A stretch of DNA of 64,000 nt from Temnopleurus reevesii (lineage: Eukaryota > Echinodermata > Echinoidea > Temnopleuroida > Temnopleuridae), in the NCBI GenBank assembly GCA_036244855.1, contig BQKZ01000100.1, forward strand, positions 59,824 through 123,823. Direction: 5' to 3'. The notes beneath the pieces are model-generated. The model was not told where the DNA came from and did no database searches. It saw nothing but the letters and a program-made list of their open reading frames with translations. Of this stretch, positions 26,621 through 38,933 are shown piece after piece. Each line of letters starts with the position of its first letter. Within the stretch, counting starts at the first letter, position 1. Made by a program: the position numbers and the translations under genes.

Positions 26621-27100
26621 CGATATGATTTCAATGAGAAAAGGTGTGCGCAAACAAGTGGAAGTGATCCCACCATGAACCGCTGTGTCCACACTAGATT
26701 TTAATTCGATAGGATTTCAGTGAAAAAAAATGTCGGTCCAAGCAATTTAAAGTGATCGCACCGTAGACTGGTGCGTCTATACCGACTTATAATTTAATAT
26801 GGGTTTAATAATAAAAACAATAAAAAAAAAGTTGTGTTAAAAAATAAAAGCAATCGTTCCATGAATCGATGCATCTATACCGATTGTTTAATTTGATATG
26901 ATTTTGCTGAAAAGAGCACGTTCAAACAACTTTAGAAATTTCACCATGCATGAACCAGTACATTCATACGGACTTTAAGTTTGAAATGATTTCAATAATA
27001 ATTATTTTTTTGAAGAGAGAGATGTGCTCAAACAACTTAAAAGTGTTATGAAATGTTGTGTCTATACCAATTTTTACTTTGAGGGGGGTTAATAATAGGA
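26621..27100. repeat. Degenerate ~90-bp tandem repeat, five units and a partial sixth
   Basis: Unit starts at 26621, 26707, 26796, 26895, 26983 and 27081 (spacing 86-99). Each has CGATATGATTTCAATGA-like, a purine run, CAAACAA.TT.AAGTGATC, CACCATGAACC and TGTCTATACCGA-like words ending in TTTAATTT. Units differ by many substitutions and small indels, so the array is old. The period is not a multiple of three throughout. Confidence 0.7.
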
Positions 27101-27548
27101 AGAATGCAAACCTTGTGGTGCTTTTTGAAGAATGAAAATCCACGTTGTTTTTGAGGGGCAAATGTATCAAAAGTATAGGCTCTGTATTTAAAAATTTATG
27201 AAAATAGATATATTAGATTATGCTAAAACCAACAACACTTAATGTATTTCAATATTTCATAAATGTTTTATTTGAAGGGGGAAAATAATTTGCGTTGTGC
27301 GCACTTTTCTTAGGACAATAAATGGATCAGCCAAAACGAGATATATGATTACGAGATATATCTATTACAAAATATTACGAAAAGACAACTTATCCAGAGA
27401 GAAAGATAAGCAAAAATAAATGCTATAACAATGGTGTGGACACCCTTGAGATTGAATAGCGACACATAACTTTCGCTTTTAACCTCGGCTTTTACCACGG
27501 CTTTCTAGCCCGACCAAAGTAAACACTGGATGCGGATGAGACAATCTG

Positions 27549-27685
27549 CTTAAGCCCAAGTCACATAGAAGCCCTGATCCAACACGACTCAACAAGACCC
27601 TTTGTCCAGGACTCGAATGGGGAAGCACTTACAAAGAATCGTGTTGAGTCGTGTTAAATCGGGCTCTTTGTGACTGGGGTTTAAG
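27549..27685. mobile_element. Palindromic element family B, copy 2 (diverged)
   Basis: CTTAAGCCCAAGTCACATAG at the left mirrors TTTGTGACTGGGGTTTAAG at the right, with internal CAACACGACTC / GAGTCGTGTT arms. Each side carries TTAA. The middle contains AATCGTGTTGAGTCGTGTT, a tandem variant of the family core. Confidence 0.75.
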
Positions 27686-28103
27686 AAGTGGACGGCACTT
27701 CATATATGGATATTTTATATACAGGCAGAACACGCGTGACTATAGAATATTGCAATTTCCACATCTTGATTAATGTAATGAGCTTCGTATTGAAAATAAT
27801 TCACGATGGCTCTCTTGGTTCACTTTGTCGTTCTTGTTCCTTTTTGTCTATACTTTCTTCCACAAATCTTTTATCCCCTGTACAAGCAATATATCGATTG
27901 TGTACCTCGCATCCTCCTTGGCATGAAACACAGAACATATCTTCCTCAAGTAGGTAAGATATTATATTCTACAGGATGCCATCAAGGATACATGAATAAA
28001 AATATGTAATATTATACAGACTGCTTATACTGTCAGCAATGTAAACCATTTGTGTGCATGAAAATCATACAATGATGGAAATCACTCTAATTTTGATTCC
28101 TTA

Positions 28104-28197
28104 TAGTTACTATGACAACCATATCCCTGCAAAAAGTCGTGTAAACACAGCGTTACAGTCAATCGTTTTGTTGTCATGGTAACTGTACTAATTTGAA
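28104..28197. repeat. Short inverted repeat with X-box-like arms
   Basis: TAGTTACTATGACAACCA is the imperfect inverse of TTGTTGTCATGGTAACTGTA, about 50 bases on. The flanks GATTCC and GAAATC extend the symmetry. Could be a small foldback element. Confidence 0.4.
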
Positions 28198-29200
28198 ATC
28201 GGTATTTTTCTTGTTTTAACAGCGCATTTTTTTTTTCATTTCGATTTTGCTGTGCCAACAGCAATATTGAAGGATTTTCGAGGAATGGGTCATTCTTTTA
28301 GTTTTGACATTTCACTTAAAGTTGTTGAGAACCATCTGTTTAACTACACAGAGGAAGAGGTAATTTTCCTATTTTACGTCACGTCTATCTAGATCTCATT
28401 TAATGCCTACAAGTTCAAGTTCTTTGCCATTTTGCATTGACAATGTGAAGAACAAGTCAAAGGGTTTTTCATCTTCTTCCCTTCCTACCTCCCATCTTCC
28501 AAAATATTCCCATGCCCATGCTCTTTTGCTCATATTCTGGCGATTAATAAATGTACTCACAGAACACATAGGGGCCGTTGCAAGAAAATTGCGGTCAATT
28601 TTTTTGCAAATCAACTGCAAATCAGTTTCAACTTGCAACAAAAGTTTTCATTCGTCAATGTTCGTGCAAGGGCTGCGCTTTTAGCCTGGCGCGAATAAAA
28701 CAAATGCTTTGATTGGTCTGTGCCGATCTATTGATCAAACATTTCAGCAACACCCACATTAACAAATTCAATCAAATCAATCAAATCAAATCATTTCATT
28801 TTTTCAATTCTTTTGACAGTTCAAATCATGCAGTCATAAATAATAATGGAAATAACTAATATTACAAAAGAAGTGAAAAAAATACAGGCCAGTAATGAAG
28901 CGAGGCTTGTCAAGAGGGCTTTCGCATATCCACACCCATTACATGCGAACACAGCCCGATGTTCCTCCTCTGTCATTTTGCCTCCCTCCTTTTTTTCGCT
29001 CTTCATCTTCTCAACGGTCAACTCAATCAGTCGCCATTTCTCTTTTTTCCCCTTCACTTTTCACGTTTTTTCTCCTCCCAGGCACCTTCATTTCGAAATT
29101 GAAATAAAAATCAATTGGTGTTCAATTCCCCTCGAATTTGCGAAAGAACATTTTTCATGGAGAACGTTCTTGAACTGTGAATAATTACCTCAAGGTAAAG

Positions 29201-29442
29201 GACAACTCACACCTATGCGTTTTTAGCCTAAGTCGGCCCAGTGTATTTAGAAATTAAAAACGCTCCCTTGACGCACAAAGATGCTTGTAATACGGCGGAC
29301 TGACGCTCGACGTAAGCTCCTTAAGCGCAAACCGAACGTCAATCCACCGTCTGATCAGCGTATGCTGTGAGTCCAAGGAGCATTTTTAATTTCCAAAAAC
29401 ACTGGGCCGACGCAGGCTTAAAACGCAAAGGTGTGAGTCGGC
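29201..29442. mobile_element. Inverted-repeat element family C, copy 1
   Basis: The left arm GACAACTCACACCTATGCG, TTTTTAGCC, GTCGGCCCAGTG and the right arm CACTGGGCCGACGCAGGC, TTAAAACGCAAAGGTGTGAG form an inverted repeat of about 65 bp each. The interior includes the inverted words GACGCTCGACGTAAGC and GAACGTCAATCC. About 242 bp, no coding capacity. Confidence 0.82.
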
Positions 29443-31593
29443 ATCTACGATGTATTTGATACATAGTTACGCTGCTTTCCTCATGCCCATGCCAGGCACT
29501 CGTGTATAGCTTCGGTAGACCGAAAGTAATATCTGCACTTTTTGAAGAAGCACATTGGTCCTCTGTCTGACTTTGATGAATGTTTCTCCATCCATGAGCG
29601 TATGATAAAGTGCAACCACATATTAATGATTTATTGCGTATCTAATCATTCACATGCGAACGCCATTAAGATAAAAAAAAAAATACTGCACCTGCACTGG
29701 TTTGGAAATGTTTAATTGACTATTTGATTTTTGTAGAAGAATTTTAAAAGAATTACACGTTTTAATAGTTTACTCACTTTGATGGTCAGTATGATAATAA
29801 TGATAAGAAGAATGATAATGGTAATTGAAATGGTGCCGATGCAGATCTCAAGTGCACATTTTGTATAACTGTATCCCTCTGCACCTCGGAATAGTTTAAC
29901 TAGACAGATGGTACATTACAAATGCTGTATTTATTATTACTATTATTATCTTCTTTGTTTACTTTAAATTAATGCTTTGTCATTTCATGCTCTGATCAAT
30001 TACTTTTGAACTCAACCTGAATATTGTAAACATATATATTACAGAAACCTAACCTCACAGTTGCAATGATTATATATGCAGATATATATCACTCTCTATT
30101 TGAAGTTGTGTTTGTATACTGTTTTGATTCACCTTGATATGATGTTAATCGCACCGAAACCACCTGTATTTGTTGCTCGGACCAAAGAAGGTGTCATAGA
30201 TGATGTTTCTCTTTTTATGTCGCTAGAAAATGATAGTTACCAGACAATGTGTATCCCGTCATCCCTTCGGGTTGCATCAACACACCAATGGCGGGAACTG
30301 GCTTTTCACACGATTGTGAGAAACTTCTATGACCCGTCATGATAAAGGTCGTAAAAATCTACAGCTAACAACATGTAGTTTTACAGCAAATCAATTGAAC
30401 TATTATGCTAGAGAAGAAAATACAGAATATTGAATGTACGTTATATCAACCAACTAACACCACGTTTGGTCGTTTTAATCCTGACGTTTCATTATGCCGA
30501 CATTGCAGTGGGCGACGGCAGTGGGCGATATGAATGTATGGTAAAAATCGAAGCAGGGATGATACTTCGCGTGAAATATAAATTCTGAAAACATCACGTG
30601 ACTAACTAGAACCAAAATTCCTGAAATATGTAATGGTTTAACCTAACCAAAGGGCTTTTGATAACCAAGTCTTACAATAAATTGTAAGGATTACAGAAAG
30701 AAGTCGGCTTTGAATTAGAGTCTATTCATTTACAGGGAATTTAAGATGTATGAATCAAGTATTTCTAACGTGCGCTTGGTAAAATACAATGAAGCTTTCC
30801 ATTCAATCACAATTTGATCAGCGAGGAACTCAGACAAAAGAGTGGCTTTCACATTTTGCGTGTCAAATTAAGCGACTAGTCCACATGCTGCTCTCAGAGC
30901 TATCGCGAATGAATTCCCTTTCACCATGTTCACTGCATCCACGCATACACTCTTGAATACATCTTCGGAGTCTTTCATTTGGAAGTCACAACGAACTTAT
31001 TTTCATCAGCTATTCCAAGTTTGAACGTCACCATTAATGGTAGATATACTCCTCATCACTGCACATATGGATATTTTTTTTCGAATGAACATTTGTTCAA
31101 GGAATCGTTTTATACTGTTTTAACAGCATGGAGATTTGTATTCTACGGTGGAAGAACTGTTCTGTTGAAGCAAGGTATTTACATAATGCCCTTTCCGTTT
31201 GTTTTATCGATGTCAAAGGCATCTAACTGATTGGCACGCTCACTTGAAGATTCAAGACCAGAAATAATCGGAATGCACGAATACTAGTGGAAAAGAACCT
31301 CCTTTATATTGATGTATTCATCAAATCGAATCTTACGGCTCCCGTTTTCGTCAACGGCGATTGCTACCGGTCAATTTGGATTTTGGTTCGCTGGATAGTT
31401 TCGCTTTTGGATGCGTACAGGTCAGTCAATCAGGATAATAACGTTCGATGGTGGATAGATTAATGAGGATCATAAAGAATTAATGATAATAATGGAAGTA
31501 TGCTGTTATTTTTTTTGGCTATTATTATTTGAATAGGCTGCTTTACTAATAGTTTGAAATGTGTGCACGTTTCTTGTCAATGTGGTGTTGCCT

Positions 31594-31726
31594 AAGCCCC
31601 GGTCACATAGGATCCCGGAAGCAACACGATTTGCCCCGATTCGTAGTTCTGAGGCAGTTAACTGTGAATTTACAAAGAGTCGGGGTGAATCGTGTTGCTT
31701 CCGGGGTCCTATGTGACCAGGGCTTT
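31594..31726. mobile_element. Palindromic element family B, copy 3
   Basis: AAGCCCCGGTCACATAGGAT opens and TCCTATGTGACCAGGGCTTT closes the element. The arms carry GAAGCAACACGATT and AATCGTGTTGCTTC, with the central AACTGTGAATTTACAAAGAG shared with copies 4 and 5. About 133 bp. The short frame across it is a by-product of the GC-rich repeat. Confidence 0.85.
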
Positions 31727-31913
31727 AGACCGGTTTGTAACAATAGAACCGCAATACTTGAAATCCATTTTGTATACATGACTTGTTGCTATGTCGGTCA
31801 AGCCTTGGGCAAGCTTCCGGATCGTCAAAAACAACCTTTGTGTATAGAGAACGCATAAAATTTGCATATTTTAGTAAACCTGCATTCTAACCATGTGCAT
31901 TATACTTGTAGTT

Positions 31914-32042
31914 CAGTCTGACATAGATCCCCAGAAGCAACACGATTCACCCCGAATCGTTGTTCTGAGGCATTTAACTGTGAATTAACAAAGAGTCGGG
32001 ATGAATCGTGTTGCTTCCGGGGTCTTATGTGACCGGGGCTTA
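31914..32042. mobile_element. Palindromic element family B, copy 4
   Basis: The left terminus is worn (CAGTCTGACATAGATCCC), the right one intact (GGTCTTATGTGACCGGGGCT then TTAA). The interior is nearly identical to copy 3, about 190 bases upstream, including AACTGTGAATTAACAAAGAG. The two are either independent insertions or a segmental duplication. Confidence 0.82.
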
Positions 32043-33715
32043 ACGACCACTATTACTTGTTTTTATCATTGCTTTAGGGTTTGGTTTCTAAATATCGCCC
32101 TTTTAATATGATGCATGATAATACGAATAAGCAATATTTTGACTATTTATAGATTGATTCGCCTACTCGTGTTGGTGTATGTTATGCTTAAATACCTTAA
32201 CGGTATGTTAAGCAGTATTAGGTAATCTTTAACACTGAATTGTACCATTTCCATTTAAGAGGTACATTGGAAATATTGACAACGTAGATAATTTCAGAGG
32301 TTCACTAAGGATTAATTAGAAGGCATTTGAATGCTAACCTTTTCGGAAGCGTCTGTGTCTTTGAATGATTGCAATGATTATTTCACCATATGAATGGGAT
32401 GTGACATTCTCATAATAGATTATCTATTTCCTGCAATGTTTAAAATGATTATTCTTGATTTCTTAAACCACATTTCATCCCATAATGTATATAGCATTTA
32501 CAAACTTTAACGAACAACTAAAACGGATAGTTAGTTCCCTCGCTTGAAATAAAGAAATTGTTAAATTATTGATTGAATTTGCTCAATGTAGGTTAAGTTT
32601 TAATTTATACCTGCAATTCTAATTCTTAGTTTGCAGTAGTTAAGGTAAAAATCATCCTTATCTTCCCTTTTTAACTAAAACAAAATGCCTTAATTGGTCA
32701 TTTTTATGCAGCACCATACGGGGAACAGAATTAAAAGGAATTTCTTTTACCATACGGTAAGATATTGATCGTAATACTAATATGAAGGCCTATCTAAAAA
32801 TTTCTCTTGAGATGTACTCATTCACAATAGAGTCTACCTGGCAATGAATCTAAATCCTCCACCTTTTGAAAAGATGAGAAAACACACATCTTTCTCCAAA
32901 AAATATGAATTTTACGAATATTGTCATGCAGATGCTTTCTGTATTTCACCGCTTCATATTTTGAAAGAGACCTTGGAGCATAAAAGCATTTCATTTGACA
33001 TTTCATCGTGAGTTCTTCAGCGCCCGTCCACCCATCTAAGCGATTGACAAGAATCGAATGCGGGAGAAAACCTGAAAAGGGAAGGCGAGTCCGGAATTAA
33101 AAAAAAACATTAAAAGGGGTTGTTCATCATCTACAAGCCACAAAAATTATTACAAATTTTGCACGTTATGAAAGAGATTCGGCTGAAATTACTTAATATA
33201 AACTGAATTTTATTCTTAAAATGTAGTTCTGGTAATATCATTAAAATAGAAATGAATACACATTTAAAAAAAAATAATGTTTTTACGCATTTTTAAAGGC
33301 GTTCCCTGGCATTTTTATAATTAATCATCTTTGAATCACTACATGTGAAGTATAACCTTGTAAATACTTTTGTTTACATATTCATACTAATCTAATGCCT
33401 TCGATATATGCTATATAATTTGAATTCCTGTCCTTTAAATCTATATATGTCGTTAATTACATAAATTGTCCAAAACCTTAAAGAGGGAGCGTGGATAATG
33501 TCGATGATAATATTATTGGAGAATAACATCTTCACCATCTTCATTGTTTCAAGCCTGAATATCACTTGGATCACCTTTTGATCGAGTGCATACCTTTTGG
33601 GATGGTGGAGGGAGGGGTAGGTTTGAATCCTATCTATAGCCTGAGTATAACTATTTCCCATGGTTAAAACATTTCGAAATCACGTAGAGTAACAGAAGGC
33701 CCGGAGCGCAAGGAT

Positions 33716-33822
33716 AAGGCCCCGGTCACATAGACTCTTTGTTAATTCACAGTTAACTGCCTGCGAACAAAGAGTCGTGTTGAATCGTATTGCTTCCGGG
33801 GCCCTGTGTGACCGGAGGCTTT
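33716..33822. mobile_element. Palindromic element family B, copy 5 (left arm deleted)
   Basis: AAGGCCCCGGTCACATAGAC at the left and GTGTGACCGGAGGCTTT at the right. The right arm keeps GAATCGTATTGCTTCCGGGG but the left arm lacks its partner, so the hairpin is incomplete. The central GTTAATTCACAGTTAACTG is the family middle in reverse orientation. Confidence 0.78.
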
Positions 33823-34361
33823 TTGACCTATTATAGCAGTTTCGTTTAACGAATTGTATATCGTTCGCATATATGCTGGGGAATTTTCGCAGAAACAATT
33901 TCTATGTTTGATACAATGCCTATTTTTTCACTAATTATTTCCTTTTAGTGATTTAAGGTGTTGTAGTTCATATTTGTTGGGATTTCGATTGGAATACTAT
34001 ATTCAATATACAATCTTTTTATTGAACTGATACGAATATAAATAATAACCATTTGATTCATATTCTAATATATAATTATATCTAATAAATGATATGAAAA
34101 TAGGGTGCAAACATAAAGTTCTAATACATTTCATGATTAACTTTGTATAGATTTTATCTTGTGGTATATCGCTTTCTATCTAAGTCACATTATTACTAAT
34201 ATTCTATGGTTTTCATTTGACATGTCCTTATACGTGAGCGGTTGCATAAAGTACGCATTTAACTCCAGCCTCTGGACAATACATAAGATGCATTAGAACA
34301 TGTAGCCTGACAAGCCGTGTAGCGTTTCCTTGACTGCTTTCTAATCAAATTATCTTATTGT

Positions 34362-34490
34362 GGTAGAGCTGGAGGGTTGGACTTCTAATGATTACTGCAA
34401 CCCAGCCGATTAAATCCCAGCAATTATGCAGCATACCATATAATCAGCAGGCCTCTGCCGTCCACAAGTGGCGTATAGGGGAATAGAACT
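34362..34490 (+). mobile_element. Possible eroded tRNA-derived SINE
   Basis: TGTGGTAGAGCTGGAGGGTT has an A-box-like TGGTAGAGCTGG; GCCGATTAAATCCCAGC is a decayed B-box region. There are no clear ends. Could be chance resemblance. Confidence 0.35.
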
Positions 34491-37400
34491 GGATGCATTA
34501 CGGAAAAGTTCAGAGGCGACATTCCCACATATCAAAACTAAAAACGAATTCCGATTCTTAACACCATTTTTTTAATGCTGAATCTTTAGATATAGGAAAT
34601 GGTACTTTTATATATGAGTTGGGCAACATAACGTCTCCAAAACTATTGATTAAAAAAATATCAATCTTATTTCAACTTAATTACCGACTCGAGCAAAGTT
34701 TAACAAAAACTATTAAAAGGAGATCAGATCGCCACTTGAAACAACAATTATTTAAAAAGTATATTCCCCGATGTGAAGTATTTTTTACCAATATTCTAAG
34801 AATGAATAAGAACAAAAATAACTACACATTTTGATAGCATAAATAGTACATATAAGCATGACTATTAATATAGTTGTATCTATATGAGACTAAAATAAAA
34901 ACCAAATATAAAACCACACTTATATGAAGTGCTCCCAAAATATAATAATAACTCTGTATCATTAAGTCACCGTGGAAGGCGCGGGCTAGATAACATTTTC
35001 TTTACATTGCTTTCTTCCTCAAAATTGTATTTTCTTGTTTTGGACAGTAGTTGGAAAAGAGCCTATTGCTGAGATTTAATTCGTTTGATATTCCCTGGTT
35101 AGGTCGACCGAAACCCTTTGAGGTTATGATTTTTTAGAGCGGGGATATTGTGGTTTTATGGTTTATTCCACTACGACACTTCAATCACTTGTCACACACG
35201 ACCTAGTTACATTAACCCACAAGCGTGACAAGTGTGTAACACGTCGTTTAAAAAGTTGCATGCAAACTCCAGCGTCTTGTTGGTTTAAAACTAAAGCCCT
35301 GTTTTATTCCCCCGTTTTTGGTTTGTAATGGATTTATTAAAGTTAAAGGACTGTACCATGTTTGATTGCCTTAATTCTATATTGATTATCAATAATACTT
35401 CATTTAATGTACACGTTAGATTAATGCCATCGTGTTTAATTTAAGGCAAAGCGTTAAAACTGTAATCGAAACATGCCGCACGCTCCTTTTTTTTTCATAT
35501 TTCCGACTGAAAGAATTCGAAACGTTCGAAGATGGAGAAGCATTTTCTTTTTCTCTTTTCCCAATCTATTTGATATTTGTTTAGTAGCCTCTCAATTTCC
35601 CGCTCTCTGGCATTTATTCTTCATCCTGCCGCAATTTCGTTTCCTCGAAAGAATTTAATACTCCTCCCTGCTTCGTAAAATGAAATTATTTAGAATGGAA
35701 AGGTTACCTATTCACTATCAGGATATGGGGTAAAAGTTTGTTTCATACCAATGCATCCATTCTAATAAGGCTAATTGGAGGTATAGCATGGTGTATTTTT
35801 GGTCTGGAAAATGAGATATCGTTCTCGCCATGTTATGAAAAGCGTGGTCATGGGTTATCTAAAAGTATATCACTCACATCAAACTGATTCATGTACGGCT
35901 AGACTGTTATTAAATCAACCCTTGATTTTGAACATTCATTGTCAAGTTTAGATTAGATATAGTTTCGTAAGACGAGAATATAACGAAAGGCTGAAAGATT
36001 AAAGATATAGCGTAAAATGAGTGGAGTATAAATGGCCCATGTCTCTTTGAAGAAAAAAAATATTATGTTTCATCTGTCATTTCAGATTTGATGTCAATCC
36101 GAACTCTCACATCTATTAAAACGCTTCTATTGATTGATGGATTGAATTCATTTCCATATCAGAAACATTTATAATTTAGAAATACTATGGGTTGCCCACA
36201 TTCAGCTCGCTCATAAAGAAGAGCAGGTCTTCTCTTCCGCTTGACGCAAATAAATTATTGTTAAGCGCCAATAGAAATTGAACGCAAACATCAGTTGAAG
36301 ATTTACCACAAAAGAACTCATATTCTCTGCAAAAATAAAAATCGTAATGTACTAAAAGTGCTTCTCAACATCGGAAATACTATCATTTTGACTATCAATA
36401 CAATGTACATGTATTCCAGCATGACACCTGAAAGTGTGCGATGTTAAACATACTTAATGTGTTGTATCATGACAAAATACATCTAAGCATTGCTCTCACT
36501 CGTGATCTAAAGGGGTAGGATGCGGGGTCGTGATTGTGTGGAAGATGGAAGTCTTCATGCTCCCTAAGTCACCTCGAGAGGGACCCAAATGGAATTATTT
36601 GTAGGAAATGTTTTTTCAGGAGATGTAAACAGAAATTCCGTCCTTCTGTATTCCTCTCGTCTCCCGATTGATTGGTATTGATTAGATGTGGCTGATGTGT
36701 GGTTCGGAGCTCGTTTGAAACCTGTGACAGTTTTGGGAAAGAGACATCTACGACCTATATACCCATTTTAATACTTATTTTTGGCATCACTTCATAGTTA
36801 CACACCAAAGCACCCCTTTCAAACTGAAGTACCCCAGTTTAAAATTCATAAACATAACGGAAAATTTAGTTCAATGTTTTAACTTATCAAATTCATATTT
36901 CGGGATTGAAATATTCATGAATAAATGATATTTGAAACTAGCGCTCGTTGTGTGTATATTCTTACCGATGAACTATTTTCTACATTTTGACTGAGAAGCA
37001 AAATCTCATACTTTTCCCGCTCCATTCTGCCAGATGATCCGTTCATTAATTGAGACAATTCGCCGGAAGCCACTAAAACGATACCGTTTTACAACGACCC
37101 TCAAGGTGATATTATCGAACGCCTGACTACTTGTGCGTTTGGGTTTGTGAGCTTAACAAAGTGGAAGAAAATATATATTTGCATAATAAAATTGGAAATT
37201 GCAGCCACTGTCTCGCGTTACTACCTGTTAATTCTTTGCACGTAGAGCGAGCATGGATTGAAGCTGCAGGTTGATGGGTAAATACCATTGATCACGTGAT
37301 AAGACTTGGTAAACAGCTAGGCGGTAAGACAAGACTCGCGGGCTCGTGTCCTTGACAGAAAGAACAGAGGACTCCGAAATGGATCCACCTCAAGGAGAAA

Positions 37401-37756
37401 GACATTTCTCTAAGATTCACTAACAGAACACGACAATTTTCTATTTGAGCCATTTCTTCTCATTTCTTTCTCTACAAAAAAAGTGTCGTTTTCTCCGCCT
37501 CAAGGGAACTGGTGCGAAATTTGGCACGAGAGGAAAATAGAATTTGCGCGGGACTATTATAGACTCATCTAAGAGGACACGTGTGGCTTAAGCTGTGTCT
37601 CTTGTTCTTACTAGCTTCCGTAAACAGGTAGGCTTACGTTCCATGCCCTTGCTATATTATTCCTTATTTCAAAAGCATATATGTCAGCTACTTAATGCGC
37701 TAATAGAAAAACTTCAAAACGGTCCATTGCATCCTCCAGTAATATCCTATGGAAAA

Positions 37757-38023
37757 TAGTCCAGTTGAGGACTCTGTGTTCTGATATCAACCACCTCTGC
37801 ATATTCTCTTATACACTGAACACACAGGGACTGCATAGCACTCAGCTACAGAGTCCTTACATAACCCTCTGATCATGCTTACCCATTTGAGGGGCGATTA
37901 GAGGGGTCGGAGGGTTATGTAAGGACTCTGTGGTTGAGTGCAGCTATATTGTTCCTGTGTGTTCAGTGTAAGAGAATATTCATAGATGGGTGCTATCAGA
38001 ACACATAGTCCTCAACTGGACTA
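37757..38023. mobile_element. 267-bp foldback element with ~120-bp arms
   Basis: Starts TAGTCCAGTTGAGGACTCTG and ends CTATCAGAACACATAGTCCT, CAACTGGACTA. Nearly the whole element folds on itself: CACTGAACACACAGGGA pairs with TCCTGTGTGTTCAGTG, and AGAGTCCTTACATAACCCTC pairs with GAGGGTTATGTAAGGACTCT, leaving a loop of about 40 bases. Flanks are TATGGAAAA (37748-37756) and CATGGAAAA (38024-38032), a likely 8-9-bp target duplication with one mismatch, as hAT-type elements make. Confidence 0.85.
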
Positions 38024-38072
38024 CATGGAAAATAGCAGAGTGGCGGTAACGCTTAATATCAAGATAATATAA

Positions 38073-38160
38073 TTTTGCGCCCCTTTCAACGTTTTGGCGC
38101 CCCCTTATAAGCACTTTTGGTCATCAAATGTTGGCGCCCCCCCCCCCCTCACGGTGTGCG
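38073..38160. repeat. Fragment related to the GGCGCCCCC element
   Basis: Three spaced words, TTTTGCGCCCCT, TTTTGGCGCCCCC and GTTGGCGCCCCCCCCCCCC, recall the interior of the element at 40388. No termini are present except a GTGTGCGCATGC near the right side. It may be an eroded second copy, abutting the foldback element. Confidence 0.4.
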
Positions 38161-38919
38161 CATGCTATATGCATTGGTCATGTTGGTTAATGAAGACACA
38201 GAAGAGAAAAACGCGAATATTGGCTTTGTTTTAATATGCTCGCTAAAATATTCTTTACAAATGACACGATTTTGATTATGATACAATATTGTTGTTGTTA
38301 ATATTTGGCTTGAAAACATTTTGTATTTTTAATCTCCCCGCTTTTCCTGTATTCTGATAAAGCACAAGTTCAGAATCTTTTCAAGTTACAAATATCAACT
38401 TTAAAATCATGGATCTTACCTAAACCTAAATATTACAAATAAGAACTGTCTTTCAATATCACCAACATCATGTGAAGTAGATCTGAATTTGTACTTTATT
38501 TCATTTCATTTTGGTGTGAAAGCTTATCGCAAAGTGCAGCGAAGAGCCATGTTACCTATCACGATAACAATGTCTGGCTAGCTTTGAGCATGCTTTTTAA
38601 CACCTGTTAATATTGTCCAGACAGAATTGGCGGGAAAACAAGTATCATATCACTTGCATATTTTCGTGGCGATTTATCAGGTTTGTTTTTGCGGAATCAA
38701 TACATATCGATCAATCAGCTATGCTTTCAAATCATGGACAGCTGGGTATCAGTCACTTTGAATACTAGCTTTAACACGTCAGAGTCAAAGAGAAGAAATG
38801 TATATGACATAACATAATCGAGGACGTAGATGCAGGGTATATCTATACGGTATCACTGTCACTGATACACCTTTCATATCAGAATATTTTCTCAGCCATA
38901 CAACAGTATCTCACAATTG

Positions 38920-38933
38920 GTTACCATGGTAAC
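38920..38933. promoter_or_regulatory. Perfect X-box-like palindrome GTTACCATGGTAAC
   Basis: It fits the RFX consensus GTNRCC(0-3N)RGYAAC exactly. RFX factors control ciliary and some neuronal genes in animals. No gene is visible nearby, so function is conjecture. Weaker relatives are at 2747-2760, 16886-16899 and an inverted pair at 28106-28119 / 28170-28183. Confidence 0.35.

Larger units (their letters stand above)
27101..31593. other. Non-coding, with B and C family elements
   Basis: Outside the elements listed separately I see (ATCAA)n at about 28766-28795, and a GGGGCCGTTGCAAGAAAATT sequence at 28571 that may be the worn end of another repeat. The frame at 30076-30342 (+) is not recognisable. 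Confidence 0.45.
32043..37740. other. Non-coding, mostly unique
   Basis: Apart from B copy 5 and the doubtful SINE at 34.4 kb, only a short inverted word (ACTTGTCACAC / GTGACAAGTGTG, 35188-35234) was noticed. No gene evidence. Confidence 0.5.

Noticed and set aside
26621..27100. CRISPR-like array
   Set aside because: Repeats and spacers are not distinguishable, units diverge along their whole length and the genome is animal.
28571..28700. Possible additional MITE starting GGGGCCGTTGCAAG
   Set aside because: A left-end-like sequence with internal TTGCAA symmetry is visible, but no matching right end was found.
31559..31858. 99-codon plus-strand frame
   Set aside because: It spans a family B element and unrelated flanks; no protein-like features.
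35188..35234. ACTTGTCACAC / GTGACAAGTGTG inverted word
   Set aside because: Arms of about 10 bases in AT-rich DNA, no further extension and no target duplication.
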